A stretch of 64,000 nucleotides of DNA, from positions 858,945-922,944 of the forward strand of contig NZ_FONW01000002.1 in the NCBI RefSeq assembly GCF_900113005.1, in the 5' to 3' direction. Shown here piece by piece: positions 17,116 to 25,808 of this stretch (its first letter is position 1; the number at the start of each line of letters is the position of its first letter). The position numbers and the translations under genes are program-made. The notes beneath the pieces were generated by a model. It ran no database searches. It had not been told where the DNA came from and was given only the letters and a program-made list of their open reading frames with translations. Origin of the DNA: Sunxiuqinia elliptica. GTDB lineage: Bacteria; Bacteroidota; Bacteroidia; Bacteroidales; Prolixibacteraceae.

Positions 17116-18645
17116 ATGAGAAATAAAATAGTCATTCTAATTCTGGGAATCGTACTTTTTTCATCTTGCGAAAGCTGGGTGGAAGAGAACCCCTACGGAG
17201 TTTACTCCAACGACAATTTTTTCGAATCGGCAGATGATGCGCTTTCCGCTTTGCTTTATGCGTATGATCCACTGAACTACATTGAATATGGATCGCGGTT
17301 CATTTTTGATATTGCCGATGCGACTACCGACCAGATGATTACTTATGGAAAAGGAGAGCAGGCTTATCGTATTGAGATGTTCAACTGGACGTTTACCTCT
17401 TCGAATACGGTTATCTCAGGCTTCTTTAAATATTGCTATTTGTCCATTGCCCGGTCCAACTCTGTTTTGGAGAATATTCCGAAAATTGAGTCCATCCAGA
17501 ATGGTGTAAGGGATCAATACATGGGAGAAGCTTATTTCTTGAGAGCTTTTAACTACTTCTATCTCGTTCGAACTTATGGCGAAGTGCCGGTGAGAACTAA
17601 AGTTGTGGCTGACATCAATGACGTTAAAGTTGATTTTTCTTCGATTGAAGAGGTGTATGCTCTCATTATTGAAGACTTGGAAAAAGCAGCTGATTTGATG
17701 AGTGTGCGCAAGCAACAGGGGCGGGCCGACCGGGTGGCTGCTCAGGCTTTGCTGACAAAGGTATATGCTACTTTGGCTTCGTCTAAAATGACCGGAGCAG
17801 AAGGCTATGACTGGGTTGCGGACTATGAGACCATGTATGCCGAAGCAAAGAAATACGGACAGCTGGTTGTTGAAGGGCAGGGCGATTATCGACTTGATCC
17901 GGATTTATTGGGACTGTACGAAGTTGATAACCATGAAACGAGTCCGGAGCATATTTTTATGCTTTCGCAAAAACGGTTTTTAAGTGGTGAAGAAGGAAAC
18001 TTTTCGCAGATGCCTCAAATGTTTGTCATTAGTTTACCCAAGGTGTATGTAAGCAGCGAGCTGGACATGGTGGGGAATGTGTATCCTATGGTCAACAATC
18101 AAAGCTGGGCCGTTTTCCGGACCGATTCAACCTTTTATAAAAGTTATGCTGAAAACGATAAACGTCAGGATTTGTTCGTATCAAAAATATACGATGCCAA
18201 TGGTTCATTATTGGCTGAATATCATCCCTCGAATATTGATAGCGAAGATCAGATTTTGAGCGCTTTTTATTATCCGTTTTGCCGGAAGTATTCCGATCCT
18301 GAATCGGACGGAACAAAAACCAGTGCCAATCCTTACTTCATTCGTTTTGCTGATGTGGCTTTATTGTATGCCGAGGCTTGTGGCAATACCGAAGAGGGCT
18401 ACCATTGGGTTAATCAGGTGCGCTCACGGGCCGGACTCGACGAGTTGGATACGGGTTTGTCGTTGGATGATTTTAGAAAAGCAGTCTGGAATGAACGGAA
18501 GTATGAGTTGGCTTTTGAGGGACACCGTTTGTACGATTTGAGACGGACCAACCGCGTGGTTGAAGAAATCACGAATAAGACTGTTGACGCTAACTATGCC
18601 AACTTTTTCCCGATACCACAAAGAGAAACTGATTTAAACCAATAA
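17116..18645 (+). CDS. PUL2 SusD/RagB-family glycan-binding lipoprotein
   Basis: This 509 aa product has a lipobox cysteine at residue 18 (FSSC) followed by ESWVEENPYG. It shows the SusD core: AYFLRAFNYFYLVRTYGEVP, the TPR-like middle part, NQVRSRAGLDELD and ERKYELAFEGHRLYDLRR. It captures oligosaccharide on the cell surface for the SusC encoded 12 bp upstream. The protein stops at PIPQRETDLNQ, without the usual short tail (LxxNPGY-like) of the SusD proteins in PUL1 and PUL4, so its C-terminus is slightly short. The next gene starts 11 bp later and is probably in the same mRNA. Confidence 0.94.
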   Translation: MRNKIVILILGIVLFSSCESWVEENPYGVYSNDNFFESADDALSALLYAYDPLNYIEYGSRFIFDIADATTDQMITYGKGEQAYRIEMFNWTFTSSNTVISGFFKYCYLSIARSNSVLENIPKIESIQNGVRDQYMGEAYFLRAFNYFYLVRTYGEVPVRTKVVADINDVKVDFSSIEEVYALIIEDLEKAADLMSVRKQQGRADRVAAQALLTKVYATLASSKMTGAEGYDWVADYETMYAEAKKYGQLVVEGQGDYRLDPDLLGLYEVDNHETSPEHIFMLSQKRFLSGEEGNFSQMPQMFVISLPKVYVSSELDMVGNVYPMVNNQSWAVFRTDSTFYKSYAENDKRQDLFVSKIYDANGSLLAEYHPSNIDSEDQILSAFYYPFCRKYSDPESDGTKTSANPYFIRFADVALLYAEACGNTEEGYHWVNQVRSRAGLDELDTGLSLDDFRKAVWNERKYELAFEGHRLYDLRRTNRVVEEITNKTVDANYANFFPIPQRETDLNQ

Positions 18646-18656
18646 CACAAGAACCA

Positions 18657-20831
18657 ATGAAAAACAAGATAATAAGTGGCCTGCTGCTTTTGGCATTTGT
18701 GGTGGGGCAATACAGTTGTAAAGAAGATGAATTTTCGCAAGGAACTCAGGTTTCCTTGACCAGCCAGGAAGAGGTGAATAGCTTTAATTATCCTCGGGAG
18801 ATTGATGTGCTGAAAATATCAGGAGAAGGAATTACCGATCTTTCTGCGGTCTCTGTTCAGGTTGTGAACACGTTAATTGTTGAAAATACTGGAATAACAA
18901 ATGTTGATTTGCCGAATTTAAGTGCTGTGCGGGTGGCTTTAGTGGTTAAGGATAACCCTGCATTGACTCGGTTTACCGAAGTTCCGTCCTTGAAATTTTT
19001 AGGCGGAAGTGTTGAGTTTGATAACAACGACAATCTGGAAGATATCTCCGGATTTGACTCGTTCGAGTTTGTGAAGGGAGAATTGATCATTCGCAATAAT
19101 GACAAGCTTGGTGAGGATAAAGATTGTGCCATTGAGGAAGGAAGCTTTTGCGGATTGTTGAATCTATACAATGCGGGAGTGCTTGAAGGAAAGGTTACGT
19201 TGAGTAACAACCATCCGAGTTCAGTTTCTGATGTCAGCATGATTGGTTCCATTGCTCGTCAGAGTGGCTACATCGATTATGTTTTGACTTCGCAGGCTGC
19301 GATTGATCAATTTACACCCGCCAAGGATACCATTGGTAACCTGACCATTCGAGGAATTGATATTGGTTACATCGGCTCGATTGCACAAAAAGTGAAGGTG
19401 GTTAAGGGAACAATTACCATTCAAAATACTTCGGTACCAACAACAGAAGGCTTCTTCGATGTTGTTCGGGCCGATAGCAGTGTTTACCTGTTGGACAACC
19501 CGGAACTGAACAACCCGAATGGCTTTAAAAATACCAGTCGAATTAATGGAGATTTGGTGGTGGATAATTGTCCTAAGCTGCCATTTGCATGGGCTCCTGA
19601 TGCCTTTACAAAAATCGATTCAGTTTATGGGGACCTGATTATCCGCGACTGTCCTCAGTTTATTTCCGGAGCTATTGGTTTGCAAAGCTTGGTTTATGTT
19701 GCTGGCGATTTTGAAATCTCAGGTAGTGGGGGTGATCTTTGGAACTTAGGTTCCATGAATCCTGGAATTAAATACATTGGTGGCGACCTGACTTTCTCAG
19801 GAAACCAAGTGGTGAATAGCCTCGATGGATTCCAAAACCTGGAGTATTTGGGCGGTGATAGCATTACCATTGTGGACAATGGCGGTATTCCTAAATACTC
19901 CGGTGAGGATGGCCCCGGTTTCTGCCTGTTGCGAGAAAAGTGGGCTGAAGGTAAGATTGCTGCTTCGGTTACTCAGCTGAAACGCTCAGGTGAAGAGAAT
20001 TACATCGATTTTAATGCCTTGCGAATGTGTGATGGAAGTGATGTGCCTCAGTTTACTTCGTATAGTTTGAGTAGTCAGGGAGAAGTTGATACGTTTCAAC
20101 CGGCCAATGATACCATTCAGGATTTGATCATTGAGGGAGGAAGCATTGACTACATTGGCTCAATTGCCGAGAAAGTAAAAGTGGTGATGGGGGATGTTCG
20201 GATTGAGAATACGGCACTCACGACCACCGAAAATTTCTTTGAGTTAATAGAATTTAAAGGGAATATTGAACTGCGTAACAATGCGAGCATGAATAATCCC
20301 AATGGCTTTAAACACATGGAAGTGATCTATGGTGACTTGGTTCTTGAAAATTTACCACAAATGCCTTTCAACTGGGCCCCTGATGCTTTGACTAAAATTG
20401 ATTCTGTCTACGGAAGTGTCGTCGTCAAGGACTGTCCTCAGTTTATTGACGGAGGTATTGGCCTGCAAAGCCTGGTTTATGTTGGTGGCGATTTTCATGT
20501 TGAAAATAGCGGAAGTGAAGGCAATAAGCTGTGGAATTTTACGACAATGAATCCGGGACTGGATTACATTGGAGGAAACTTGATAATCAAGTACAATCCG
20601 TTTGTCAATAGCCTTGGAGGCTTGGATCAGCTAAGCTTTATTGGAGGCGACCGGATTGAGATTGTAGAGAATGGATGGATTGCCAATGAAACAAATGGAA
20701 ACGGGCCTGGAATGTGTAGAATAAGAGAATACTATGATGATGGCGTAATTCAGAATGACGAAGTGGTAATTGTATTAAAACGAAGCAACGAAGATGCCGT
20801 TGATTTCGAAAGCTTAGTTCGTTGTAACTGA
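18657..20831 (+). CDS. Surface lipoprotein with three receptor-L-domain-like repeats
   Basis: This 724 aa lipoprotein (Cys21, then KEDE) is built from a shorter N-terminal unit (about 31-175) and two long units (about 208-458 and 468-723). Each unit opens with a related block: LTSQEEVNSF, LTSQAAIDQFTPAKDTI and LSSQGEVDTFQPANDTI. Short beta strands with conserved Gly/Asn turns follow (GDLIIRDCPQF, GSVVVKDCPQF; LQSLVYVGGDF). Each unit ends in a cysteine-bearing segment (GPGFCLLREKW, GPGMCRIREYY). This ladder of strand-turn repeats resembles right-handed solenoid L-domains (Ecm33/receptor-L type) rather than classical LRRs. It lies 11 bp after susD, where surface glycan-binding proteins are normally encoded, and that role is the best guess. 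No catalytic motif was seen. Confidence 0.8.
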   Translation: MKNKIISGLLLLAFVVGQYSCKEDEFSQGTQVSLTSQEEVNSFNYPREIDVLKISGEGITDLSAVSVQVVNTLIVENTGITNVDLPNLSAVRVALVVKDNPALTRFTEVPSLKFLGGSVEFDNNDNLEDISGFDSFEFVKGELIIRNNDKLGEDKDCAIEEGSFCGLLNLYNAGVLEGKVTLSNNHPSSVSDVSMIGSIARQSGYIDYVLTSQAAIDQFTPAKDTIGNLTIRGIDIGYIGSIAQKVKVVKGTITIQNTSVPTTEGFFDVVRADSSVYLLDNPELNNPNGFKNTSRINGDLVVDNCPKLPFAWAPDAFTKIDSVYGDLIIRDCPQFISGAIGLQSLVYVAGDFEISGSGGDLWNLGSMNPGIKYIGGDLTFSGNQVVNSLDGFQNLEYLGGDSITIVDNGGIPKYSGEDGPGFCLLREKWAEGKIAASVTQLKRSGEENYIDFNALRMCDGSDVPQFTSYSLSSQGEVDTFQPANDTIQDLIIEGGSIDYIGSIAEKVKVVMGDVRIENTALTTTENFFELIEFKGNIELRNNASMNNPNGFKHMEVIYGDLVLENLPQMPFNWAPDALTKIDSVYGSVVVKDCPQFIDGGIGLQSLVYVGGDFHVENSGSEGNKLWNFTTMNPGLDYIGGNLIIKYNPFVNSLGGLDQLSFIGGDRIEIVENGWIANETNGNGPGMCRIREYYDDGVIQNDEVVIVLKRSNEDAVDFESLVRCN
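19278..20030 (+). repeat. First copy of the ~250-residue internal duplication
   Basis: This segment encodes residues 208-458 of the L-domain-like lipoprotein. It aligns along its whole length with 20058-20825. Shared strings are YIGSIA(Q/E)KVKVV, FTKIDSVYGDLIIRDCPQF against LTKIDSVYGSVVVKDCPQF, and GLQSLVYV(A/G)GDF. Confidence 0.85.
20058..20825 (+). repeat. Second copy of the ~250-residue internal duplication
   Basis: This segment encodes residues 468-723 of the same lipoprotein. Order and spacing of the shared blocks match the first copy, including NNPNGFK, W/APDA(F/L)TKIDSVYG and the C-terminal cysteine segment. That indicates a tandem intragenic duplication. Confidence 0.85.
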
Positions 20832-20874
20832 TGAAGTCATTTTCTTTCGATTTTAATGAAAGAGTAGCGTAGTC

Positions 20875-20910
20875 GATTATGCACCAACACATCTGGTTTG
20901 GTGCATAATC
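20875..20910 (+). terminator. Perfect 13 bp hairpin after the L-domain gene
   Basis: GATTATGCACCAA (20875-20887) and TTGGTGCATAATC (20898-20910) pair perfectly around a 10 nt loop, followed by only three T. It could be a leaky terminator or an mRNA-end stabiliser that separates expression of the upstream binding proteins from the downstream probable enzymes. Confidence 0.6.
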
Positions 20911-20918
20911 TTTAACAA

Positions 20919-20941
20919 AGACTTGTGGCAGAAGCAAGTCT
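20919..20941 (+). promoter_or_regulatory. Small hairpin in the leader of the 20958 gene
   Basis: AGACTTG (20919-20925) pairs with CAAGTCT (20935-20941) around a 9 nt loop and ends 16 nt before the ATG at 20958. It may influence translation of this gene. There is no sequence match to a known riboswitch. Confidence 0.3.
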
Positions 20942-20957
20942 CAAATGAAAGGTATTT

Positions 20958-22256
20958 ATGAAAAAACATTGGAAATATTTACTGTTGCTGTTATTGGTTC
21001 CTGGACTCCTGGCTTGTGGTGACGATCCAAGTCCGCTGCCCGATGATTCGGATGATGAAAATCCAACAACTTTTGAACGAAGCTATGCCTTTTCCGAAAG
21101 TATGCCCGAGAATGTGCTTCGAAGTTATTTAAGTCGTTCGATCACCATGGCGGAGTTCCTCACGGCTGATGAGTTTATCTACGATTCCGCAATTCCCCAG
21201 CGGGAAGACGATGAACGCATGCTTATTGACATGGGCGCTAAGTTTATTGGGCGGTCAATATTTATGTGGGGCTCGGAGAATAAAGCAGCCAATCCGGATT
21301 TTTTTGCGAAAGCCAAACAACGCTTGGAGCAAATGCATGCATTGGATGGTGATTTGATTTTCCAGGCTTGTATCTTCGAAATTATTACCACAAAGGTGAA
21401 TGAGATTGCCGTTCCGGCTTGGGTTTTCGAAGCATTCAGTTTGGATGTTGAGGATCGCATGTTTGATTATTCAAAGATGATCAACACCTCGGGCAAGTTT
21501 GTGAATCAATGGGCTGATGGGGCTAGCGTCCCCGATGTGAGTCGGTTGGAAACCCGGATGTGGTTCTATTTTTTAGCGAAAAACTACATCGATATCGGAA
21601 TTGAAGCCATTCATTGGGGGCAAGTTGAACTGGATGCCATGGCTGACAAAAACAACAACTACGAAGGTTGGAACGATGTGCTGACCCGTGTACGTGATTA
21701 CGCATCGGAAAATGCACGTCGAAAGTTTATTCTTTCTGATGGGCATGTGCCAAGTGGTGGGCTTGTTGTAGATGGAAACTTACTGTTGGACTTTCACAGT
21801 TTTCCACTCCGGATGCGGGAGATCTACGGAAAACCTCAGGAGGCTGAGCTGGTGCTTTATTACGAAGATGCTTTTTATCGCCGAAGCAAAGGAGGAATAA
21901 CGCCAAGTGGTTGGGAGAGTGAAAACTTGCCCTATTTGGTGGAGTTCGATAATTTTGGAATCTCCAGCTTTCCGGGAGAGGCAAAGTTAAGTTCTACCTG
22001 GGTGTGGGGCTACGATGAAATTACCTGGTTTAGCCTTCAGCCAGAAGACTACCGAAATGAATTCTTAAAGTATGCCTGGGATTGGATTGAAGAATATGAT
22101 CCCATCGGCAACCTGCAAATGCCTGGAAACCGAAAGGTGGTTCCTTATGCCGGTTCATGGAATGAACGTTATCGTGCCAATAGGAAAACGGCCGATTTTG
22201 AGCATGGTTACAGTCAGGAGGAAACAATCAAACAAATTTGGAGTGACGATGAATAA
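20958..22256 (+). CDS. Lipoprotein of unknown family, probable TIM-barrel enzyme (paralog 1)
   Basis: I do not recognise a named family. The 432 aa product is a lipoprotein (Cys20, then GDDP). Its segment order fits a (beta/alpha)8 barrel: KFIGRSIFMWGSE, GDLIFQACIFE, GIEAIHWGQVEL, RKFILSDGHVP, LLLDFHSFPLRM, NLPYLVEFDNFGIS and WGYDEITWFS. Acidic and aromatic residues sit at the strand ends, as in glycoside hydrolases; the Glu in VEFDN and the Asp-Glu in YDEITWF are possible catalytic residues. The next gene encodes a paralog with the same blocks. The position between a binding lipoprotein and a GH92 enzyme suggests a carbohydrate-active role. Enzyme activity is inference. Confidence 0.75.
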   Translation: MKKHWKYLLLLLLVPGLLACGDDPSPLPDDSDDENPTTFERSYAFSESMPENVLRSYLSRSITMAEFLTADEFIYDSAIPQREDDERMLIDMGAKFIGRSIFMWGSENKAANPDFFAKAKQRLEQMHALDGDLIFQACIFEIITTKVNEIAVPAWVFEAFSLDVEDRMFDYSKMINTSGKFVNQWADGASVPDVSRLETRMWFYFLAKNYIDIGIEAIHWGQVELDAMADKNNNYEGWNDVLTRVRDYASENARRKFILSDGHVPSGGLVVDGNLLLDFHSFPLRMREIYGKPQEAELVLYYEDAFYRRSKGGITPSGWESENLPYLVEFDNFGISSFPGEAKLSSTWVWGYDEITWFSLQPEDYRNEFLKYAWDWIEEYDPIGNLQMPGNRKVVPYAGSWNERYRANRKTADFEHGYSQEETIKQIWSDDE

Positions 22257-23478
22257 GTGGTTAGGATTGTTGGCGATTTTGCTGTTGATGGGCTGCGCAG
22301 GAGCTGTAAAACAAGATGATCCCTATTTTTTTGAAGGGAGTATTTCTGAACCAGTTCTGCGAAACTACTTAGCCAAAGCAGTAACCATGTCTGAATTTTG
22401 TGTAAAAGCAGAGCTGGCACAAGATGGTTATAATCCCTGTAAAGACGATGATGTCCGGTTTTTGGAGAGCATTGGAGCGAAGTTCGTCGGACGGGCTGCT
22501 TTTCGCTGGGGGAACGAGGATCAACTAAACAAGCCTGAGTTTCAGAATTACATGAAGGAGACGATTGAGCGGGTTCACGAAAAGGATGGTGATGTCATTT
22601 TTCAGGCAGCTATTTTTGAGGCTGTATCCAGGCAAGTGAATCAAGTGCCAATTCCAGCCCGTGTGTTTGAAGCTTTTGGGCATGAAGTTGTGCATCGAAA
22701 TTTCAACTATGGTGCAATGTTGGACGATTCCGGACGTTATGTCGATTTATGGGGAGCAGGCTGCAGTGTCCCTGATTTAACCAAATTGGAAACTCAATAT
22801 TGGTTTTACTTTTTAGCAACCATGTATATCGATGCCGGATTTGAAGCGATTCATTGGGGGCAGATTGCCTTGATTGGAATGAATGATACGAATCATGCTC
22901 AGTTTCAGCAATTGTTGGATCAGGTTCGAACCTATGCGTCGATCCATGCCCGAAGAAAATACCTGTTGTTTGATGCGCACACTCCCAATAAGGGGGTGGT
23001 GGTTGATGGTCGTCTGCTATTGGATTTCCATTCTTTTCCGTTACGGGTGAAGGAGCTTGCAGGAAAGCCCATGGAAGGCATTTTTGAAGTAGGGCATTTA
23101 GATGCTTTGTACACCAAAAGCAAAGGGGGAATAGCGCCCAGTGGTTGGCACTCTGAGAGCTTGCCTTACCTGGTTGAGTTCGATAATTTTGGAATTAGCC
23201 AGGCGCCCGGAATTGCCGATACCACGTCGCACTTTGTGTGGGGTTACGACGAAATTACCTGGTTTAGCATGCTGTCGCTTGAAGATCAGTCAGCGTGGAT
23301 GGCTTATGCTTATCAGTGGCTTCAGAAGAATGCTCCCAATGGTTATTTACAGATGCCCGGCGTTCGAGTGTTGACACCAGGAGATGGTTCCCGACGAATT
23401 TTTAAAGCAAATGATCGGGAGTTTTGCCCAAAAGGTGCTAATTTGGAAGCTTCAATCAAGCAAGTCTGGAATAATTAA
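22249..23478 (+). CDS. Lipoprotein of unknown family, probable TIM-barrel enzyme (paralog 2)
   Basis: I chose the ATG at 22249 (409 aa). It gives a clean lipoprotein signal (MNKWLGLLAILLLMGC, Cys16) and is preceded by TTGGAG; a longer in-frame opening from 22072 would lie inside the upstream gene. It overlaps that gene by 8 bp, so translation is probably coupled. The protein repeats all blocks of its neighbour: AKFVGRAAFRWGNE, GDVIFQAAIFE, EAIHWGQI, LLLDFHSFPLRV, LPYLVEFDNFGIS and GYDEITWFS. This is a tandem duplication with divergence. Differences at AHTPNKG against GHVPSGG may mark altered substrate preference. The function is not known. Confidence 0.78.
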   Translation: MNKWLGLLAILLLMGCAGAVKQDDPYFFEGSISEPVLRNYLAKAVTMSEFCVKAELAQDGYNPCKDDDVRFLESIGAKFVGRAAFRWGNEDQLNKPEFQNYMKETIERVHEKDGDVIFQAAIFEAVSRQVNQVPIPARVFEAFGHEVVHRNFNYGAMLDDSGRYVDLWGAGCSVPDLTKLETQYWFYFLATMYIDAGFEAIHWGQIALIGMNDTNHAQFQQLLDQVRTYASIHARRKYLLFDAHTPNKGVVVDGRLLLDFHSFPLRVKELAGKPMEGIFEVGHLDALYTKSKGGIAPSGWHSESLPYLVEFDNFGISQAPGIADTTSHFVWGYDEITWFSMLSLEDQSAWMAYAYQWLQKNAPNGYLQMPGVRVLTPGDGSRRIFKANDREFCPKGANLEASIKQVWNN

Positions 23479-23495
23479 GCCCAAAGATTAAACCG

Positions 23496-25730
23496 ATGAG
23501 AAAAATTTTTAACCTTATAGCCTTGGCCGTTTTGGCCTTTGGTGTGTCGTGTTCAATTCCGAACAATGGGGATGAGTCAGAAAATTCCCCCGTTGACTAT
23601 GTTAATCCGTACATGGGGAATATCAGTCACCTGTTGGTGCCTACCTTCCCAACCATTCATTTGCCCAACAGTATGCTGCGTGTGTATCCTGAACGTCGTG
23701 ATTACACCGAAATCAGGCTGAAGGGATTGCCCTTGGTGGTGACCAGCCATCGCGGCAGTTCGGCGTTTAACCTGAGCCCTTTTCAGGGAGAGGAGAAGGA
23801 TTTAGCTCCGGTGATCAACTTTAGTTACGATCAGGAAAAGCTGACTCCTTATTCTTATTCAGTTTTTTTGGATGAACAGCAAGTACAAGTTGACTTTGGC
23901 TTGTCACATCAGTCGGCGGCCTACGAGTTCAAGTTTATGCAGGATGCACCGGCTTACCTGATTCTGAACTCGGGCAATGGAGCAATGAGCTGGGATGGAA
24001 AAGCTTTAAGCGGCTATCAACTTATCGAGAATAATACAAAAGTGTATCTCTATTTAGAGCCGGAGGTTATGCCTCAAATAGTGGGATCGCTGGTTGATGG
24101 CAGCTTGCATGCCGGGAAAGAGGTGGAAGGCCGGGATGCTTGTTTGGTGCTGAAGTACCCTCGGGGAACCAAGCAGCTTCGAATGCACTATGGAATCTCG
24201 TTTATTGATGAAGCGCAGGCTAAGGCCAATTTAACCCGTGAGGTGGCCGGCAAAACGGTTGCCCAATTGCAGGAGCAAGGACGCGACGTTTGGAACAAAG
24301 CTCTAGGTAAAATCCAAGTTTCAGGAGGCACAGAAGATGACCGGACTGTCTTTTACACGTCGTTGTATCGTTGCTACGAGCGTCCGGTGTGTATTTCAGA
24401 AGATGGCCGTTACTACAGTGCATTTGATGGAGAGGTGCATGCTGATGCCGGTCGGCCATTTTATACCGACGATTGGATTTGGGACTCGTATCGGGCACAT
24501 CATCCTTTGCGTATTTTGCTTGATCCGAAAGTGGAAGAAGATATTTTGCATTCTTTTGTGTTGATGTCGGAGCAGATGGATAATTTTTGGTGGCCTACTT
24601 TTCCTGAGATTACCGGTGATAGCCGTCGGATGAATTCAAATCATGGCGTTGCTTCGGTAATTGATGCCTATCAAAAGGGATTGCGGAACTTCGATTTAGA
24701 GAAAGCTTACCTGGCCTGCAAAGGAGCAATAACCGAGAAGACCTTGGCTCCGTGGTCGGGCATGTCGGGCGGAGAACTCGACCAGTTTTATAAAGATCAC
24801 GGCTATATTCCGGCCTTGTACGAAGGGGAGGAGGAAACAATTCCGGAGGTACATGACTTTGAGAGTCGTCAGCCGGTTGCGGTTACCCTGGGGACTTCGT
24901 ATGATGAATGGTGTTTGTCTGAGATCGCCCGGATCCTGAGAAAAGAAGAAGATGCCCAGAAATTTAAAGAAGCTTCCTTCAACTACCGTAACCTGTTCAA
25001 TTCTAAAACTGACTTCTTTCACCCGAAAGACAAGGATGGGAAGTTTATTGAGCCATTTGATTACAAATTTTCGGGGGGCATGGGCGCCCGGAAGTATTAT
25101 GGTGAAAATAATGCCTGGGTTTATCGCTGGGATGTTCAGCACAATATCCCCGACTTGATTGAGTTGATGGGCGGAAAAACGAATTTCATCAATCGTTTGG
25201 ATGAAATGTTTACTGAGCCTTTAGGACGAAGTAAGTATGCATTTTATGCGCAATTGCCCGATCACACCGGAAATGTTGGGCAGTTTTCGATGGCGAATGA
25301 GCCTTCGCTACATGTTCCTTACCTGTACAACTATGCTGGCAAACCTTGGAAAACCCAAAAGCGCTTGCGTAAGCTGTTGTACGAGTGGTTTCGCAATGAC
25401 CTGATGGGCGTTCCGGGCGATGAAGATGGGGGAGGCATGTCGGCCTTCGTCGTTTTCTCAGCCATGGGCTTTTATCCGGTAACCCCCGGATTGACTACTT
25501 ACTCAATTGGTAGCCCGGTGTTTGAGCAGGTGACAATTAATTTAGGAAATGGAAAAACATTTGAGATAAGTGCTCCTCAAGCATCATCGGAGAATAAGTA
25601 TATTCAGTCAGCCAGTTTGGATGGGCAGGCCTTGGTGAAGCCCGAAATTTTGCATGAGGCTATTTTGAATGGAGGGAAGTTGGTCTTTGAGATGGGCCCC
25701 AAAGCGAACCGTTCATGGGGAGTTGAATAA
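23496..25730 (+). CDS. GH92 family alpha-mannosidase lipoprotein
   Basis: This 744 aa protein has a lipobox (GVSC, Cys19), so it is anchored in the outer or inner membrane. It shows the GH92 two-domain build: an N-terminal beta-sandwich from VDYVNPYMGN, then an (alpha/alpha)6 barrel with WIWDSYRAHHPL, NSNHGVASVIDAYQKGL and AVTLGTSYDEW. The likely acid Glu537 lies in YGENNAWVYRWDVQH. Asp642 and Asp644 in GDEDGGGMSAF are the likely calcium-dependent base pair, followed by SAMGFYPVTPG. GH92 enzymes are exo-acting, calcium-dependent, inverting alpha-mannosidases. It ends the PUL2 set and is closed by a strong terminator. Linkage preference (1,2, 1,3, 1,4 or 1,6) cannot be read here. Confidence 0.93.
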   Translation: MRKIFNLIALAVLAFGVSCSIPNNGDESENSPVDYVNPYMGNISHLLVPTFPTIHLPNSMLRVYPERRDYTEIRLKGLPLVVTSHRGSSAFNLSPFQGEEKDLAPVINFSYDQEKLTPYSYSVFLDEQQVQVDFGLSHQSAAYEFKFMQDAPAYLILNSGNGAMSWDGKALSGYQLIENNTKVYLYLEPEVMPQIVGSLVDGSLHAGKEVEGRDACLVLKYPRGTKQLRMHYGISFIDEAQAKANLTREVAGKTVAQLQEQGRDVWNKALGKIQVSGGTEDDRTVFYTSLYRCYERPVCISEDGRYYSAFDGEVHADAGRPFYTDDWIWDSYRAHHPLRILLDPKVEEDILHSFVLMSEQMDNFWWPTFPEITGDSRRMNSNHGVASVIDAYQKGLRNFDLEKAYLACKGAITEKTLAPWSGMSGGELDQFYKDHGYIPALYEGEEETIPEVHDFESRQPVAVTLGTSYDEWCLSEIARILRKEEDAQKFKEASFNYRNLFNSKTDFFHPKDKDGKFIEPFDYKFSGGMGARKYYGENNAWVYRWDVQHNIPDLIELMGGKTNFINRLDEMFTEPLGRSKYAFYAQLPDHTGNVGQFSMANEPSLHVPYLYNYAGKPWKTQKRLRKLLYEWFRNDLMGVPGDEDGGGMSAFVVFSAMGFYPVTPGLTTYSIGSPVFEQVTINLGNGKTFEISAPQASSENKYIQSASLDGQALVKPEILHEAILNGGKLVFEMGPKANRSWGVE

Positions 25731-25757
25731 TATTGGTATAAGTTTTATCAACGAATA

Positions 25758-25795
25758 AAAAAGGTACGAATTCTAAAATGAGTTCGTACCTTTTT
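25758..25795. terminator. Bidirectional intrinsic terminator between GH92 and epimerase genes
   Basis: AAAAAGGTACGAA (25758-25770) and TTCGTACCTTTTT (25783-25795) form a perfect 13 bp stem with a 12 nt loop. T-runs follow in both directions. It lies between convergent genes and serves both. Confidence 0.92.
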
Positions 25796-25808
25796 CTTTT
25801 GGCTTGAC

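Noticed and set aside
22072..22248. An upstream-extended start for the second lipoprotein paralog, adding 59 residues
   Set aside because: The extension lies inside the first paralog gene, encodes no signal sequence, and would hide a good lipoprotein signal that starts at the ATG at 22249 behind a TTGGAG site.
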